Shown here piece after piece: positions 34,627 through 43,347 of a DNA stretch of 56,153 bases. A program made the translations under genes and the position numbers. This DNA is from Bacillota bacterium (lineage in GTDB: Bacteria > Bacillota > Negativicutes > Sporomusales > CTSoil-080), in contig JAGGAC010000016.1 of NCBI GenBank assembly GCA_017889635.1, forward strand, positions 1 to 56,153. Reading direction: 5' to 3'. The notes below the pieces were generated by a model. The model worked only from the letters and a program-made list of their open reading frames with translations. It was not told the DNA's origin and did no database searches. Numbering within the stretch: position 1 is the stretch's first letter; each line of letters starts with the position of its first letter.

Positions 34627-34903
34627 ATACCGAAGACGGCATTAAAAGAAAAGCTAAAATATATAATACAACGCCGATGCCTCGATAAAAGGCGCCCAGT
34701 ACCCAGAGAAGCCGGATAACTGTGACATCCAGCCCAGTATAATTACTGACCCCGGCGCAAACCCCCAACAACATTTCATGCTCAACATCGAGCGTCAAAT
34801 GTCTGCCCGCAAGAAACCCCTCCGGCACTCCACTGCCCTGAAAAAACTGCCACACAGTAAAGGCGCTTAAACCATAAATGCCTAGCCGGATAAGCCAAAA
34901 CAT
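34625..34903 (-). CDS. PspC-domain small membrane protein
   Basis: A 92-residue protein with two hydrophobic segments. The PspC core LLGVCAGVSNYTGLDVTVIRLLWVLGAF runs from about 45 to 72, after an N-terminal TM helix and a short linker. PspC-like proteins sense or buffer envelope stress. Ribosome site GAGAGGAGCGG. It follows the SpoVE/FtsW gene by about 70 bases and may share its transcript. Confidence 0.85.
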   Translation of the reverse strand: MFWLIRLGIYGLSAFTVWQFFQGSGVPEGFLAGRHLTLDVEHEMLLGVCAGVSNYTGLDVTVIRLLWVLGAFYRGIGVVLYILAFLLMPSSV

Positions 34904-34974
34904 TTTTTATCCGCTCCTCTCCGGATTTTCTGACCTTATAGCCATTATTTCCGGATAGGCCCATAGCTAAACCA

Positions 34975-36147
34975 TTATTCTCTCGACCTTGACCCCTGTT
35001 CAAAATTTCTTTGGCGACCCTTGCGTTCCTGCTGCCCGGAAGAACTTCTCTGCCGTTGAGCGCCCCGGGCTACACCAATGAGTATTCCTATTGCAACTAA
35101 ATTAACCATTAGTGACGTTCCCCCATAACTTATAAAGGGAAGCGGTATTCCGGTTACCGGCAGAATCCCTGACACCATGGCAATATTTCCAACAGCCTGG
35201 CCTACTATCAAAAATGTCACACCAGCCGCCAGCATCATACCCAAACCATCTGCAGCAGTAAGAGCGATCTTGCTGCCATACCAAGCCAATAACCCAAATA
35301 ACACAATCACAACCAGCGCCCCAGCAAATCCCAATTCTTGGCAGAGCACCGCATACGCAAAGTCGGTATGAGCCTCCGGCAAATAATGAAACTTACTGGC
35401 CCCAAGCCCTAGCCCTGTTCCAAAAGCACCGCCGGAACCGATAGCCAAGAGCGCCTGTACAGACTGATAACCGCTTGTCTGCTGGTAAGCCCATGGATCA
35501 AGCCAGGCAAAAATACGCTCTGCCCGATAAGCAGCGGCATAAACCAAATAAACAATACCTACAGCCGAGCAGCCAAGCAAACCATAAATCTGACGAACCG
35601 GAATTCCACTGGGCAAATACAGTACTAGACAGACCATAAATATGACCACCGCCGTCCCCATATCCGGTTGCTTAAGCACCAAAAAAGCCATTATGCCAAC
35701 CAACACCACTGGCCAGGAAAACAAGGTAACCCGCCTGCCGCGTTCAACACGCGGGCCCAAGTAATCGGCCGCGCATAAAACAGCAATCAATTTTGCAATC
35801 TCCGACGGTTGAAACTTAATGCCTAGATCAATCCACCGTCTTGCTCCATTGGCTTCAATACCGCCGAAGTGAACAGCAATCAATAAAGCAATTGTCATCG
35901 TAGCCAAAAGCAGTGATAACCGTGGCAGATCTCGATAATTCATTTTTGCAGCAACTAGCATCCCCGCCAAACCAATCAATACAGAAATCAGATGGCGTTT
36001 TAGAAAAAAGTAACTATCACCTAAAAGTTGCCCAGCTGTAACGAAACTGGCACTAAAAATGTTGATAGTACCAATAGCGATCAAAAATACAACAACGTAA
36101 AATACTGCCTCACCAGGGCTTGACCACAAAACGGGCATCTTGCGCAT
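34975..36147 (-). CDS. SEDS glycosyltransferase (FtsW/SpoVE/RodA family)
   Basis: A 390-residue, 10-TM peptidoglycan polymerase of the SEDS family. Blocks: NGARRWIDLGIKFQPSEIAKL near 120, KQPDMGTAVVIF near 175, GSGGAFGTGLGLGASKFHYLPEAHTDFAYAV near 255 (contains the catalytic Asp), and GIPLPFISYGGTSL near 345. The basic, Gln/Arg-rich tail after residue 365 is unusual in length. Which paralogue it is (SpoVE for cortex, FtsW for septum) cannot be settled; nearby spore coat genes lean to SpoVE. Confidence 0.88.
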   Translation of the reverse strand: MRKMPVLWSSPGEAVFYVVVFLIAIGTINIFSASFVTAGQLLGDSYFFLKRHLISVLIGLAGMLVAAKMNYRDLPRLSLLLATMTIALLIAVHFGGIEANGARRWIDLGIKFQPSEIAKLIAVLCAADYLGPRVERGRRVTLFSWPVVLVGIMAFLVLKQPDMGTAVVIFMVCLVLYLPSGIPVRQIYGLLGCSAVGIVYLVYAAAYRAERIFAWLDPWAYQQTSGYQSVQALLAIGSGGAFGTGLGLGASKFHYLPEAHTDFAYAVLCQELGFAGALVVIVLFGLLAWYGSKIALTAADGLGMMLAAGVTFLIVGQAVGNIAMVSGILPVTGIPLPFISYGGTSLMVNLVAIGILIGVARGAQRQRSSSGQQERKGRQRNFEQGSRSRE

Positions 36148-36273
36148 ATTAAACTCCTTCCGCCGCTGATTATACCATTTTATCTATTATACCAAAAATG
36201 GCCACGCTACCCAATAACCAAACGCCGCCATCACCATATTATATATTACTATTACAGTCAAGAGGTGATACAT

Positions 36274-37218
36274 ATGGATATCCTTCCTCAACACAAACTG
36301 CTCTTAATCGATGCCCTAACCCACTCCATTCTTTTAGTAAGTAATCCGGAAGGAAAAATAATCGCTGAACGGCCTCTGCCTCACGAATTTTCACCGATAG
36401 ACATAAAAGTAAACCATAAATTACAGCAAGCTTACTTGACAATGGCCAAAAGTAAGAGCTTAGGCCAGTTATGTATACTCGACCTACCCGCACTCTCCAT
36501 CGTTTCACAGCTCGACATACCACATCCAGCTCAATTCAGTCTGGCACCGGGCGGCAATAACTTCGTCTTGGCAGTCCCTGACGGCAACCTCTACTTAACC
36601 CAGAAAAATTTAGCCCCGCTAAATTTGGAAAAACCCGAAAAAGCCAATTGGTGTGCGGGTCTGGTCACAGCTGATAATAATCTTTACGGCGTATGGGAAA
36701 CAGCCGGGGGCGGAGTACTGGCTGTATTTGACACTAATGGTCAACAGCTTCATAGACATTTTTTTGGTGCTACCCCCACTAACATCATTGCCGACGATTA
36801 CGGCCGCCTTCTAATCCCCTTTACCGCCAATCACTTCAGCGGCGAAGGCTTAATACTCCTATCTCAACATTCCACCGATAACTTTTCTGGTACAATTCTT
36901 AGCCAATGTTCCCGTTGCGCCTCCCTATCACCGGCCTATCCCAGCCACGTTGCAGTCTCTCCTGATGGCGCTAAGGCCTACGTCGCCAATGAAGAGGCTG
37001 GAAGTATCAGCATCGTCGACCTTGAAACCCGTAAGTACATCGACACCATTCCAATAGGTCGATCAGTCTCCCGACTCGGCCTTTTGCCTGGCGGAAAGTT
37101 TGCTATCGCCTCCAGCAACATGTTCGCCAACCTCTCGCTTATTGATCTCGTCAACCACCGCCTTGTGGCCTTTACAAATGACAGAGAAATTCTAAGCCCA
37201 TTTGCCATAATCGTTTAA
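36274..37218 (+). CDS. YncE-like beta-propeller protein
   Basis: A 314-residue protein of repeated beta strands; the last repeat reads AYVANEEAGSISIVDLETRKYIDTIPIG, typical of YncE/surface-antigen propellers. ATG 36274 has AAGAGGTGAT upstream; there is no signal peptide, so it stays in the cytoplasm unless exported otherwise. It has a CSRC motif near residue 211. Function unknown. It is the only plus-strand gene between two minus-strand blocks and ends at a terminator. Confidence 0.75.
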   Translation: MDILPQHKLLLIDALTHSILLVSNPEGKIIAERPLPHEFSPIDIKVNHKLQQAYLTMAKSKSLGQLCILDLPALSIVSQLDIPHPAQFSLAPGGNNFVLAVPDGNLYLTQKNLAPLNLEKPEKANWCAGLVTADNNLYGVWETAGGGVLAVFDTNGQQLHRHFFGATPTNIIADDYGRLLIPFTANHFSGEGLILLSQHSTDNFSGTILSQCSRCASLSPAYPSHVAVSPDGAKAYVANEEAGSISIVDLETRKYIDTIPIGRSVSRLGLLPGGKFAIASSNMFANLSLIDLVNHRLVAFTNDREILSPFAIIV

Positions 37219-37222
37219 ACAA

Positions 37223-37265
37223 TTGGCTGACCCGAAAGCATAAAGCTTTTAGGTCAGCCTTTACT
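37223..37265. terminator. Intrinsic terminator after the propeller gene
   Basis: GGCTGACC...GGTCAGCC with an inner AAAGC/GCTTT stem, then TTTACTT. Confidence 0.65.
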
Positions 37266-37288
37266 TGTAACCCAAAGATAATATTTAA

Positions 37289-38560
37289 TTATGCCTTCCC
37301 CAACTGCCGGGGTAACTTACCATTCCACTTCTGTTTTGACGACTTAGGCGAAACTGGCGGATTCACAGTTACCGCCCCATGTTTAGGCCCCACCTTTAAT
37401 TTACTTTCATACTTAGGCTCAGGTTTGAACTCAGGTTTGAACTCAGGTTTAAACTCAGGTTTAAACTCAGGCTTAAACTCAGGCTTAAACTCAGGCTTGG
37501 ATTCGATATCCGGTTCTGTTTCAAGAACAAACTCGCTCGCCAACTCCGTTTCTCGTTCAGGTTCCATCACCTGCTCAGTGTCATCATCATATTCTTCCTC
37601 ATCCTCATATTTGTCATTATAATACTGACTTTGTTTCGCAGGAACAAACGGAGTCACAAGGGCAGGCTCCTCGGCCTCTCCAGCAGCTGAACTCCCCCCC
37701 ACAGCAGCAGATTTAGTAGAATTAACAAATTCATATTCACTGTCGTCGTCATAAGTAACGAATTCGCCCTTCTCCAATAACGCCAACGTTAAAAGAAAAT
37801 GATCAGCCTCGCGACGCATATGATCTGCCAAAAGCTCTGGAATAAGCCCAAGTAACTTACACTCGCAAATTAACGCTTCAGCCGCCCTTTTAAAGTCCCT
37901 CAGCCGAATGGTTGTCACCCGGACATCCTGCAAAAAACGCCGAAAAGAAGGAATTTGTTCCCCCTCACCCCTAAGCATACTGACAAAATCCCGGCCCTCA
38001 AGATAAAGATCATCAAATTCATCCGAAAAACTTCTGGCAGTCTCTACCAGGCTCCGCTCAGCCGGATCCAGCTTATGACAAATAAACTTCGCATGATCGG
38101 CCATCAATCGAAGCCAAAAAGCAGCCTCTTGAGCACTAGCAACTTGATAGAACGGTGGTTGACCGGCTGTGAGCTTATCCAAGAGATGCACAACATATTC
38201 CGTCTCGCGGGAAACGTGATCTAAAAACAAGGCGAAATTACAGCCGGCCAGTCGACCGACCAGTGCGAGATGCAAAAGGCGGCGGTCATAGCGATAAAAA
38301 TCGCCGGTTGTCATCAGCGCATCGGCCACCAATTCGCTAAACCTACTTTCACTCTGTACCTTTTCCGCTCGCGCCCTTAGCACCGAATAAATCTGATGAA
38401 AACTTTCGGCTTCATTGATTAAGCCAATATTCTCACAGGGTAACCCTGCCTGAATAAACAAGGCGTGCTCTTCCATAATCCGCAGCCAAAACTTTAACTC
38501 CTCTAAGTTCAGCGGCGGTATCGGTTGGCGTTTAGAATTCACAACCGTCGGCCGTGGCAT
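37289..38560 (-). CDS. DUF2935 tandem-domain protein with acidic and KPEF-repeat tail
   Basis: A 423-residue protein. Two DUF2935 helical domains cover about 15-135 (EELKFWLRIMEEHALFIQAGL) and 150-270 (EAAFWLRLMADHAKFICHKL), each with a His-x3-His-like pattern. Then an acidic stretch (YEDEEEYDDDTE near 325-337) and about seven EFKP repeats to residue 395. DUF2935 is a Firmicutes helical-bundle family of unknown role, possibly metal-binding. ATG 38560 is set by GGAG nine bases upstream; the longer frame would overlap trmB. Confidence 0.75.
   Translation of the reverse strand: MPRPTVVNSKRQPIPPLNLEELKFWLRIMEEHALFIQAGLPCENIGLINEAESFHQIYSVLRARAEKVQSESRFSELVADALMTTGDFYRYDRRLLHLALVGRLAGCNFALFLDHVSRETEYVVHLLDKLTAGQPPFYQVASAQEAAFWLRLMADHAKFICHKLDPAERSLVETARSFSDEFDDLYLEGRDFVSMLRGEGEQIPSFRRFLQDVRVTTIRLRDFKRAAEALICECKLLGLIPELLADHMRREADHFLLTLALLEKGEFVTYDDDSEYEFVNSTKSAAVGGSSAAGEAEEPALVTPFVPAKQSQYYNDKYEDEEEYDDDTEQVMEPERETELASEFVLETEPDIESKPEFKPEFKPEFKPEFKPEFKPEFKPEPKYESKLKVGPKHGAVTVNPPVSPKSSKQKWNGKLPRQLGKA
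37418..37501. repeat. Seven 12-bp tandem repeats in the DUF2935 gene
   Basis: CTCAGGTTTGAA-type units run seven times without a gap, coding for EFKP on the minus strand. Third-base changes only, so the repeat number is free to vary by slippage. Confidence 0.9.
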
Positions 38561-38618
38561 AGCAACACTCTCCATTTTGACATATTTATTGCTACTATAT
38601 TGTATGCCACCCTTGGCT

Positions 38619-39266
38619 CTATTGTTCAGCCGATTTAGCAAAAATTACTTCCGTGCGATATATCTTCATGCCCAGCGCACTAAATTTTGCTTCATACTCG
38701 GTCATAATATTATCTTGATATCCACTATTATGCAGATCAAAGGAAATATTTCTTAGCCCCAATCCCGTATCAGCAAACTCATTTAAAGACGCTTCAAAGA
38801 GTCTTTCATTATCAGTCTTAAAATAAAGCTCCCCGCCCTCAGCCAGAATAACTCGATACTTATCCAAAAACCACCGATTAGTTAAGCGCCGTTTAGCATG
38901 TCGCTTCTTCGGCCACGGATCACAAAAATTAATAAACACACGGTCAACTTCGCCCGGTGAAAATATCTCTAAAATATTGTTAACATCAAAATGCAATAAC
39001 CTTACATTGCTAAGCCGTTGTTCATGTGCTTTTTGAGCAGCATAATACAGAACATCCAGCTGAGCCTCAATACCTACAAAATTAATCTCTGGATGCCTTG
39101 CCGCCAACGCGGTGATAAATCGGCCCTTACCGGTACCAAGTTCAACATAGAGCGGTGCAACTCTGCCAAAGACATCATTCCATTTACCGCCTTGGGGATT
39201 AGCGGCCAAAACATCTTCATATTCCTTAATCGCCTCTTTAATCCATGGCTTTTTTCTTAATCGCAC
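38619..39266 (-). CDS. trmB: tRNA (guanine-N7)-methyltransferase TrmB
   Basis: A 215-residue SAM-dependent enzyme that makes m7G46 in tRNA. SAM motif YVELGTGKGRFITALA near 54-69, NFVGIEAQLDVL near 78, and the family signature INFCDPWPKKRHAKRRL near 121. Start is GTG 39266 after GGGGAGG. It ends 58 bases before the DUF2935 start, so they may share a transcript. Confidence 0.93.
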   Translation of the reverse strand: MRLRKKPWIKEAIKEYEDVLAANPQGGKWNDVFGRVAPLYVELGTGKGRFITALAARHPEINFVGIEAQLDVLYYAAQKAHEQRLSNVRLLHFDVNNILEIFSPGEVDRVFINFCDPWPKKRHAKRRLTNRWFLDKYRVILAEGGELYFKTDNERLFEASLNEFADTGLGLRNISFDLHNSGYQDNIMTEYEAKFSALGMKIYRTEVIFAKSAEQ

Positions 39267-39653
39267 TTAAATCCTCCCCGCTAATCTTGCTACACTTTTT
39301 CAAACGTCCTATAACGCCCTTACCACTAACATGCATGAAAACGCATTTCTACCATTTGAACCACATTGGCACTCTTGCAATTTTAGCAGAAATAAAGGCA
39401 TTCATCAAACCCAAGCTAGGAGCTAATCAGCAAAGTATATAAATCCATTTCCCAAAAATTAATTTATATACTGTTATGCAGTAATAATTACACAACTATT
39501 TCTATATGTTTTCTTTGGAATTAATTGTAAATTAATGGTTTTATTCACTATCTTTAACAGGATTTAGCAAAAAGTCAGAGAATTAATATATATTACCATT
39601 AATAACTGCCAACTCTGGATGCATTCCGTAATTCTAAGAAAGAGGTGGGAGCT
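39267..39653. other. 387-base intergenic region, divergent promoters
   Basis: Lies between trmB (minus) and the histidine kinase gene (plus). It is AT-rich and must hold both promoters. I see no ORF with a ribosome site, no strong hairpin and no known motif. Confidence 0.5.
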
Positions 39654-40712
39654 TTGTCGAATGAAATTGCTCTAGAAAATCTGACAACAATCTGTGCCGC
39701 TATTCCCGCCGCCGTTATCGCCATCGACACTAACTGCCGCATTATCCTTTTTAACAAATGCGCTGAAGCATTGCTAGGCGTTTCCTATAGCAAAGTGGCA
39801 GGATGTGATACCCATGAAATTGGCCTAATCTTCGAGTTAGACGACAACCTTCTTCAGAGAGTCATGGAAACACGCACCGAAATAACTGCCCAAGAAACAA
39901 CTATCGTATTTAATAAGCAACAACTTCAAGTTATACTAACCGCTACTCCCCTATATGACGATTTCGGTCTGGTCGTCGGCGCCATGGCTGTCATTCGTAA
40001 TAAACCTCTTGTCAATACTTCCGAGCAACGCATCCAACACCTTGAAGCTTTGGCCAGCATTGGCGAAATGACCGCTGGAACCATCCACGAAATACGAAAC
40101 CCACTGACCTCAATTAGCGGGTTCGTGCAACTTTTAAATGTCAGATCAACTCGCCAAAAAGATGAAACCTCGATGGAATACTGTCGGCTGATCACTGATG
40201 AAATTACTCATATTAATAATATTTTATCGGATTTTCTAACATTAGCCAAACCTCAAGCAAATAAATTTGTTAAACTCAATATTCTGCAACCAATTGCTGA
40301 AGTAATGGCCTTTCTTTACGGTGAAGCACTAATGTACGGGATAGAACTTAAGCAAACCCTGGCGAATGAACCACTTTTCGTATTAGGCAATAATGAAAAA
40401 ATCCGCGAAGTACTGATAAATCTTTGTCGCAACGCCTTCCAGGCAATGACCAGCGGCGGCTTATTGACCCTTTTGGCCAAAGCAACCGAAACCAGTATCA
40501 TTATTGAAATTACTGATACTGGTCATGGTATGACCGACGAAACCATTGCTAATATCTTCACACCCTTCTTTACAACCAAAGAATCGGGAACCGGTCTAGG
40601 ACTATCAGTTTGTCAGCGCATTGTCCGTGAACATCAAGGCGAAATCAACGTTTCAAGCCAACTCGGCCACGGCACAACCTTTACCCTGACATTCCCCCGC
40701 CACAAAGAATAG
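39654..40712 (+). CDS. Soluble PAS-domain sensor histidine kinase (sporulation-kinase/NtrB type)
   Basis: A 352-residue cytoplasmic kinase without TM helices. PAS about 8-115, HisKA with GTIHEIRNPLTSISGFVQLL (His near 142), HATPase about 240-352 with NLCRNAFQAM, DTGHGM, GTGLGLSV and GHGTTFTL boxes. TTG 39654 is preferred, because GAGGTGG lies before it; GTG 39645 is possible. No response regulator is adjacent, an orphan layout typical of kinases that feed the Spo0F/Spo0A pathway. That partner is inferred. Confidence 0.85.
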   Translation: MSNEIALENLTTICAAIPAAVIAIDTNCRIILFNKCAEALLGVSYSKVAGCDTHEIGLIFELDDNLLQRVMETRTEITAQETTIVFNKQQLQVILTATPLYDDFGLVVGAMAVIRNKPLVNTSEQRIQHLEALASIGEMTAGTIHEIRNPLTSISGFVQLLNVRSTRQKDETSMEYCRLITDEITHINNILSDFLTLAKPQANKFVKLNILQPIAEVMAFLYGEALMYGIELKQTLANEPLFVLGNNEKIREVLINLCRNAFQAMTSGGLLTLLAKATETSIIIEITDTGHGMTDETIANIFTPFFTTKESGTGLGLSVCQRIVREHQGEINVSSQLGHGTTFTLTFPRHKE

Positions 40713-40870
40713 TACTCGACCATGTAAATTGTGCTTTATAACCTATAATCATTCTCAATTATGTTACCCACCCCCGAACCTTTCCCATCATTCCAACAGA
40801 AGTCACTACACCCGGCCCTACCATTTGTTTTAATAATACCACAAATAAAACGAAACCCTTCATTGCCCAT

Positions 40871-41190
40871 TTATATTTGTTTTCGCCTAATACATAATCT
40901 TTTGTTGATTATGACTTGTTCTTTTGCCAATTGAATTTCATCTTGAATCATACTTAGGCTTTTTTCGTTAACTTTTCTAATCACAACAGGTAACGGAACT
41001 TTCTCGCCATTAATTTCTTTTTCAATAACAATTGATATATCAATATCGTCAAAAGCTACCAACTTATTCTTTCCTTTTCGCACAGCATGACCAGATTTAT
41101 CTTTGCAAATCACCTGCCCTATACATTTTATTATCCATGCCTTAAACGATAGCTGTCACATCTACCTCAATAAGCTAACGAAGCCGCAAT
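40871..41190 (-). pseudogene. Decayed E2-type (lipoyl dehydrogenase complex) acyltransferase domain gene
   Basis: The open part reads KGKNKLVAFDDIDISIVIE and VPLPVVIRKVNEKSL, typical of 2-oxoacid dehydrogenase acyltransferase-like proteins. Upstream, the minus strand reads SFKAWIIKCIG in another frame; removing one G from the GGGG run at about 41117-41120 joins it to QVICKDKSGHAVRKG. Further upstream LIEVDVTA appears in the third frame. At least one frameshift and a deletion, so a dead gene remnant. The rest of the 672-base gap holds nothing else that I can see. Confidence 0.55.
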
Positions 41191-41384
41191 AATCTACTGA
41201 CTTAGCCACCCAGCTGCCACAAAATCGCCAGTGTATAGTTGTTGACGTTTAATGTGACCAGTCGTATAATAATTATGCAGAATAATCTTTCATTGTAATA
41301 ATAGCAGTTCTGGCTAAATATATTTAGTTTTGGCTTCCTATAATTTTTACAAACTGTCCGAACTAAGAAGACACGGGGGAAGGA

Positions 41385-42206
41385 ATGATTAACATGACTC
41401 TTATTAACATTGACCAAGAAAAATGTATTCGCTGCGCTTTATGCAGCAAGGTTTGTCCCTCCAGCTATATCACGATGGAAGACAACGTTCCAGAAGCAAC
41501 AGGTCAAATTTGTATCTCCTGCGGTCACTGCGTGGCAGTTTGTCCAACTGCCGCTATTGACAACCAAAATGCCCCTCTAGTTAACCAAGTTCCCCTGGAA
41601 ACATTCCCCGTCTTTGATGCGCATACAGCCGAGACTTTCCTTCGCTCCAGGCGCTCTATCCGCCAATACAAATCAACTGCTGTACCAAAAGAGAAGATTT
41701 TGCAGCTGCTCAATATTGCACGCTTTGCGCCAACCGGCGGAAACACCCAAGGTGTTGGGTACAAAGTCATTAACAAAGCCGAGACTCTACATAAAATTAC
41801 TACAGCCACCGTTGATTGGATGAAAGAAAAAATTGCCCTGGGATCACCGCTAGCCCCTTACTTTACAAGTCGGGTAGAACACTACCGCAAAACCAGTGGA
41901 GACATCATTTTACAAAATGCGCCGTGCCTTATTGTAGCTATGGCGCCGCAAAGCTTTCTGCCCCGCGGACGGGACAACACCCATTTCTCCCTGGCCTACG
42001 CCGAGCTATACGCTCCAGCTATTGGACTCGGCACTTGTTGGGCAGGCTTCTTTGAAGCATGTGCCGCTGACGGCTACCCGGATCTCCTTGATCTCTTGAA
42101 GCTTCCGCCAAATATGGTTGTAACCGGTGCCCTAATGGCTGGTTACCCCAAATACACCTATAAACGCTTGGTAGATAGAAACCCCTCGCAAGTTACATGG
42201 GACTAG
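41385..42206 (+). CDS. Ferredoxin-nitroreductase fusion
   Basis: A 273-residue protein. N-terminal double [4Fe-4S] domain (CIRCALCSKVCPSSYI near 12, CISCGHCVAVCP near 42), then an FMN nitroreductase domain from about 85 (RRSIRQYKSTAVPKEKI, ARFAPTGGNTQGVGYKV, LGTCWAGFFEACAADGY). Such fusions reduce nitro or quinone groups with ferredoxin-like electrons. GGGGGAAGGA ribosome site. Single gene; partner unknown. Confidence 0.9.
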   Translation: MINMTLINIDQEKCIRCALCSKVCPSSYITMEDNVPEATGQICISCGHCVAVCPTAAIDNQNAPLVNQVPLETFPVFDAHTAETFLRSRRSIRQYKSTAVPKEKILQLLNIARFAPTGGNTQGVGYKVINKAETLHKITTATVDWMKEKIALGSPLAPYFTSRVEHYRKTSGDIILQNAPCLIVAMAPQSFLPRGRDNTHFSLAYAELYAPAIGLGTCWAGFFEACAADGYPDLLDLLKLPPNMVVTGALMAGYPKYTYKRLVDRNPSQVTWD

Positions 42207-42224
42207 AATAGTAATCAAATTTCA

Positions 42225-42288
42225 CCATTATAGCACCTCCCTGTTATATGCTACATAAAATATAACATATAAGGAGGTGCTATAATGG
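42225..42288 (+). promoter_or_regulatory. Perfect hairpin covering ribosome site and start codon
   Basis: CCATTATAGCACCTCC (42225-42240) is the exact complement of GGAGGTGCTATAATGG (42273-42288), which contains the ribosome site and the ATG of the next gene. Inside, GTTATAT pairs with ATATAAC. In an mRNA beginning upstream, translation would be shut unless the helix is melted. Confidence 0.7.
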
Positions 42289-42491
42289 GAAAGGATTCCA
42301 AAGAAAAAAAGAATCACAAATGCATCATCAACATTTTCTGTGACAATGACAAGTGTGATGATAAATGGGATGATAAGGGCGATGACAAGTGGGATATTAA
42401 AGCCGACGGCCATTGCATTATCAATATCTTCTGCAACTCTAAGAAAGAAGACGACAAGGATGATGATAAAAAAGACGATGACGACTGGTAA
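42285..42491 (+). CDS. Small charged repeat protein with two CIINIFC motifs (68 aa)
   Basis: AAGGAGGTGCTATAATGG is a near-perfect ribosome site. The product is very rich in Asp and Lys and holds two copies of (K/H)CIINIFC(D/N) at about residues 12-21 and 43-52, followed by an acidic DDKKDDDDW end. No signal or TM. The two Cys pairs suggest metal binding or crosslinking. No family recognised. It is a single gene followed by a strong terminator. Confidence 0.7.
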   Translation: MGKDSKEKKNHKCIINIFCDNDKCDDKWDDKGDDKWDIKADGHCIINIFCNSKKEDDKDDDKKDDDDW

Positions 42492-42542
42492 GTTTATCTC
42501 CTTTGTCTAATTAGTCAATGATATAGGTTATTATTAAGAAAG

Positions 42543-42582
42543 TGAAAGCCTCTTCCTTCACAGGAAGAGGCTTTCGCTTTTT
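42543..42582 (+). terminator. Intrinsic terminator of the CIINIFC gene
   Basis: GAAAGCCTCTTCC / GGAAGAGGCTTTC, then GCTTTTTA. Confidence 0.85.
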
Positions 42583-42602
42583 ATGTACGAAATCGCTATT
42601 CT

Positions 42603-43316
42603 TTATTGACTATTCTTGACACAATCGACTATTTTCAGTATCTGCTGGCCATAGTTTACTCCAGGCACTGCCCACCTGCCGCTTAAACTCTCCCAGGTTT
42701 GACACTGGCCAGAATAGCGGCTCATTTGCCTTACAACATTATAACGTGGATCAGTAATAGGAGTCGTTGGATCATGCTTAGCAGCGTAAGCTAAAAGATG
42801 CTGGATATGAGCCCGCACCCCCATCCTTGCTGAATCAAACGTTGCCCCCCGCACACCATTTCCTAGCGTTCCCAGGCCAGCAAAGTTATTCTGTTCAGGC
42901 AATACATCGCCACCAAAACGAAAATAGCCTGTTTCCAAAATAGCCTGAGCCACAGCTACATCAGGTCTAATCCCTTCCATCGCCGCTTCCTGATAGTAAT
43001 AATCCACAAGCTCTTCTACCGGAACAGTAAGACGCGGAGTAGAATTATGGCGGAGAATAAAGCGCACTATCTGGTCTTGAGTCAACTCCGCCGACCCGAA
43101 AATTGCTGTTTCGTTAGCTATTCTTGGTAAATACTCCGCATTGGGTTCCCGATTCCCTAAAATATTCATTATCCGACTATAAAAGGCATTAGTCTCATCA
43201 ACTGCAGCCAGCCTATTACTACTTGCGTCTGCAGCAGCCAGACAAACGCCTGAAAAAATCATCATACTCACAAACATCAAACACAACACGAAACAATTGG
43301 TTCTGGCATCACCCAT
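42603..43316 (-). CDS. Secreted glucosaminidase-domain cell-wall hydrolase
   Basis: A 237-residue protein with a signal peptide (to about residue 28, CLAAA) and a C-terminal glucosaminidase domain: VAQAILETGYFRFGG near 122 with the catalytic Glu, EQNNFAGLGT near 140, GVRAHIQHLLAYA near 168. A 60-residue N-terminal part links them. It should cut GlcNAc linkages in peptidoglycan during growth or sporulation. 31 bases after the PilZ gene on the same strand. Confidence 0.88.
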   Translation of the reverse strand: MGDARTNCFVLCLMFVSMMIFSGVCLAAADASSNRLAAVDETNAFYSRIMNILGNREPNAEYLPRIANETAIFGSAELTQDQIVRFILRHNSTPRLTVPVEELVDYYYQEAAMEGIRPDVAVAQAILETGYFRFGGDVLPEQNNFAGLGTLGNGVRGATFDSARMGVRAHIQHLLAYAAKHDPTTPITDPRYNVVRQMSRYSGQCQTWESLSGRWAVPGVNYGQQILKIVDCVKNSQ

Positions 43317-43347
43317 ACATTCACCTCAACATTGTTTATTTTTATCA

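Noticed and set aside
40741-40765. Fur-like sequence AATCATTCTCAATTAT
   Set aside because: It lies between two converging ends with no promoter or gene to control, so it is probably chance.
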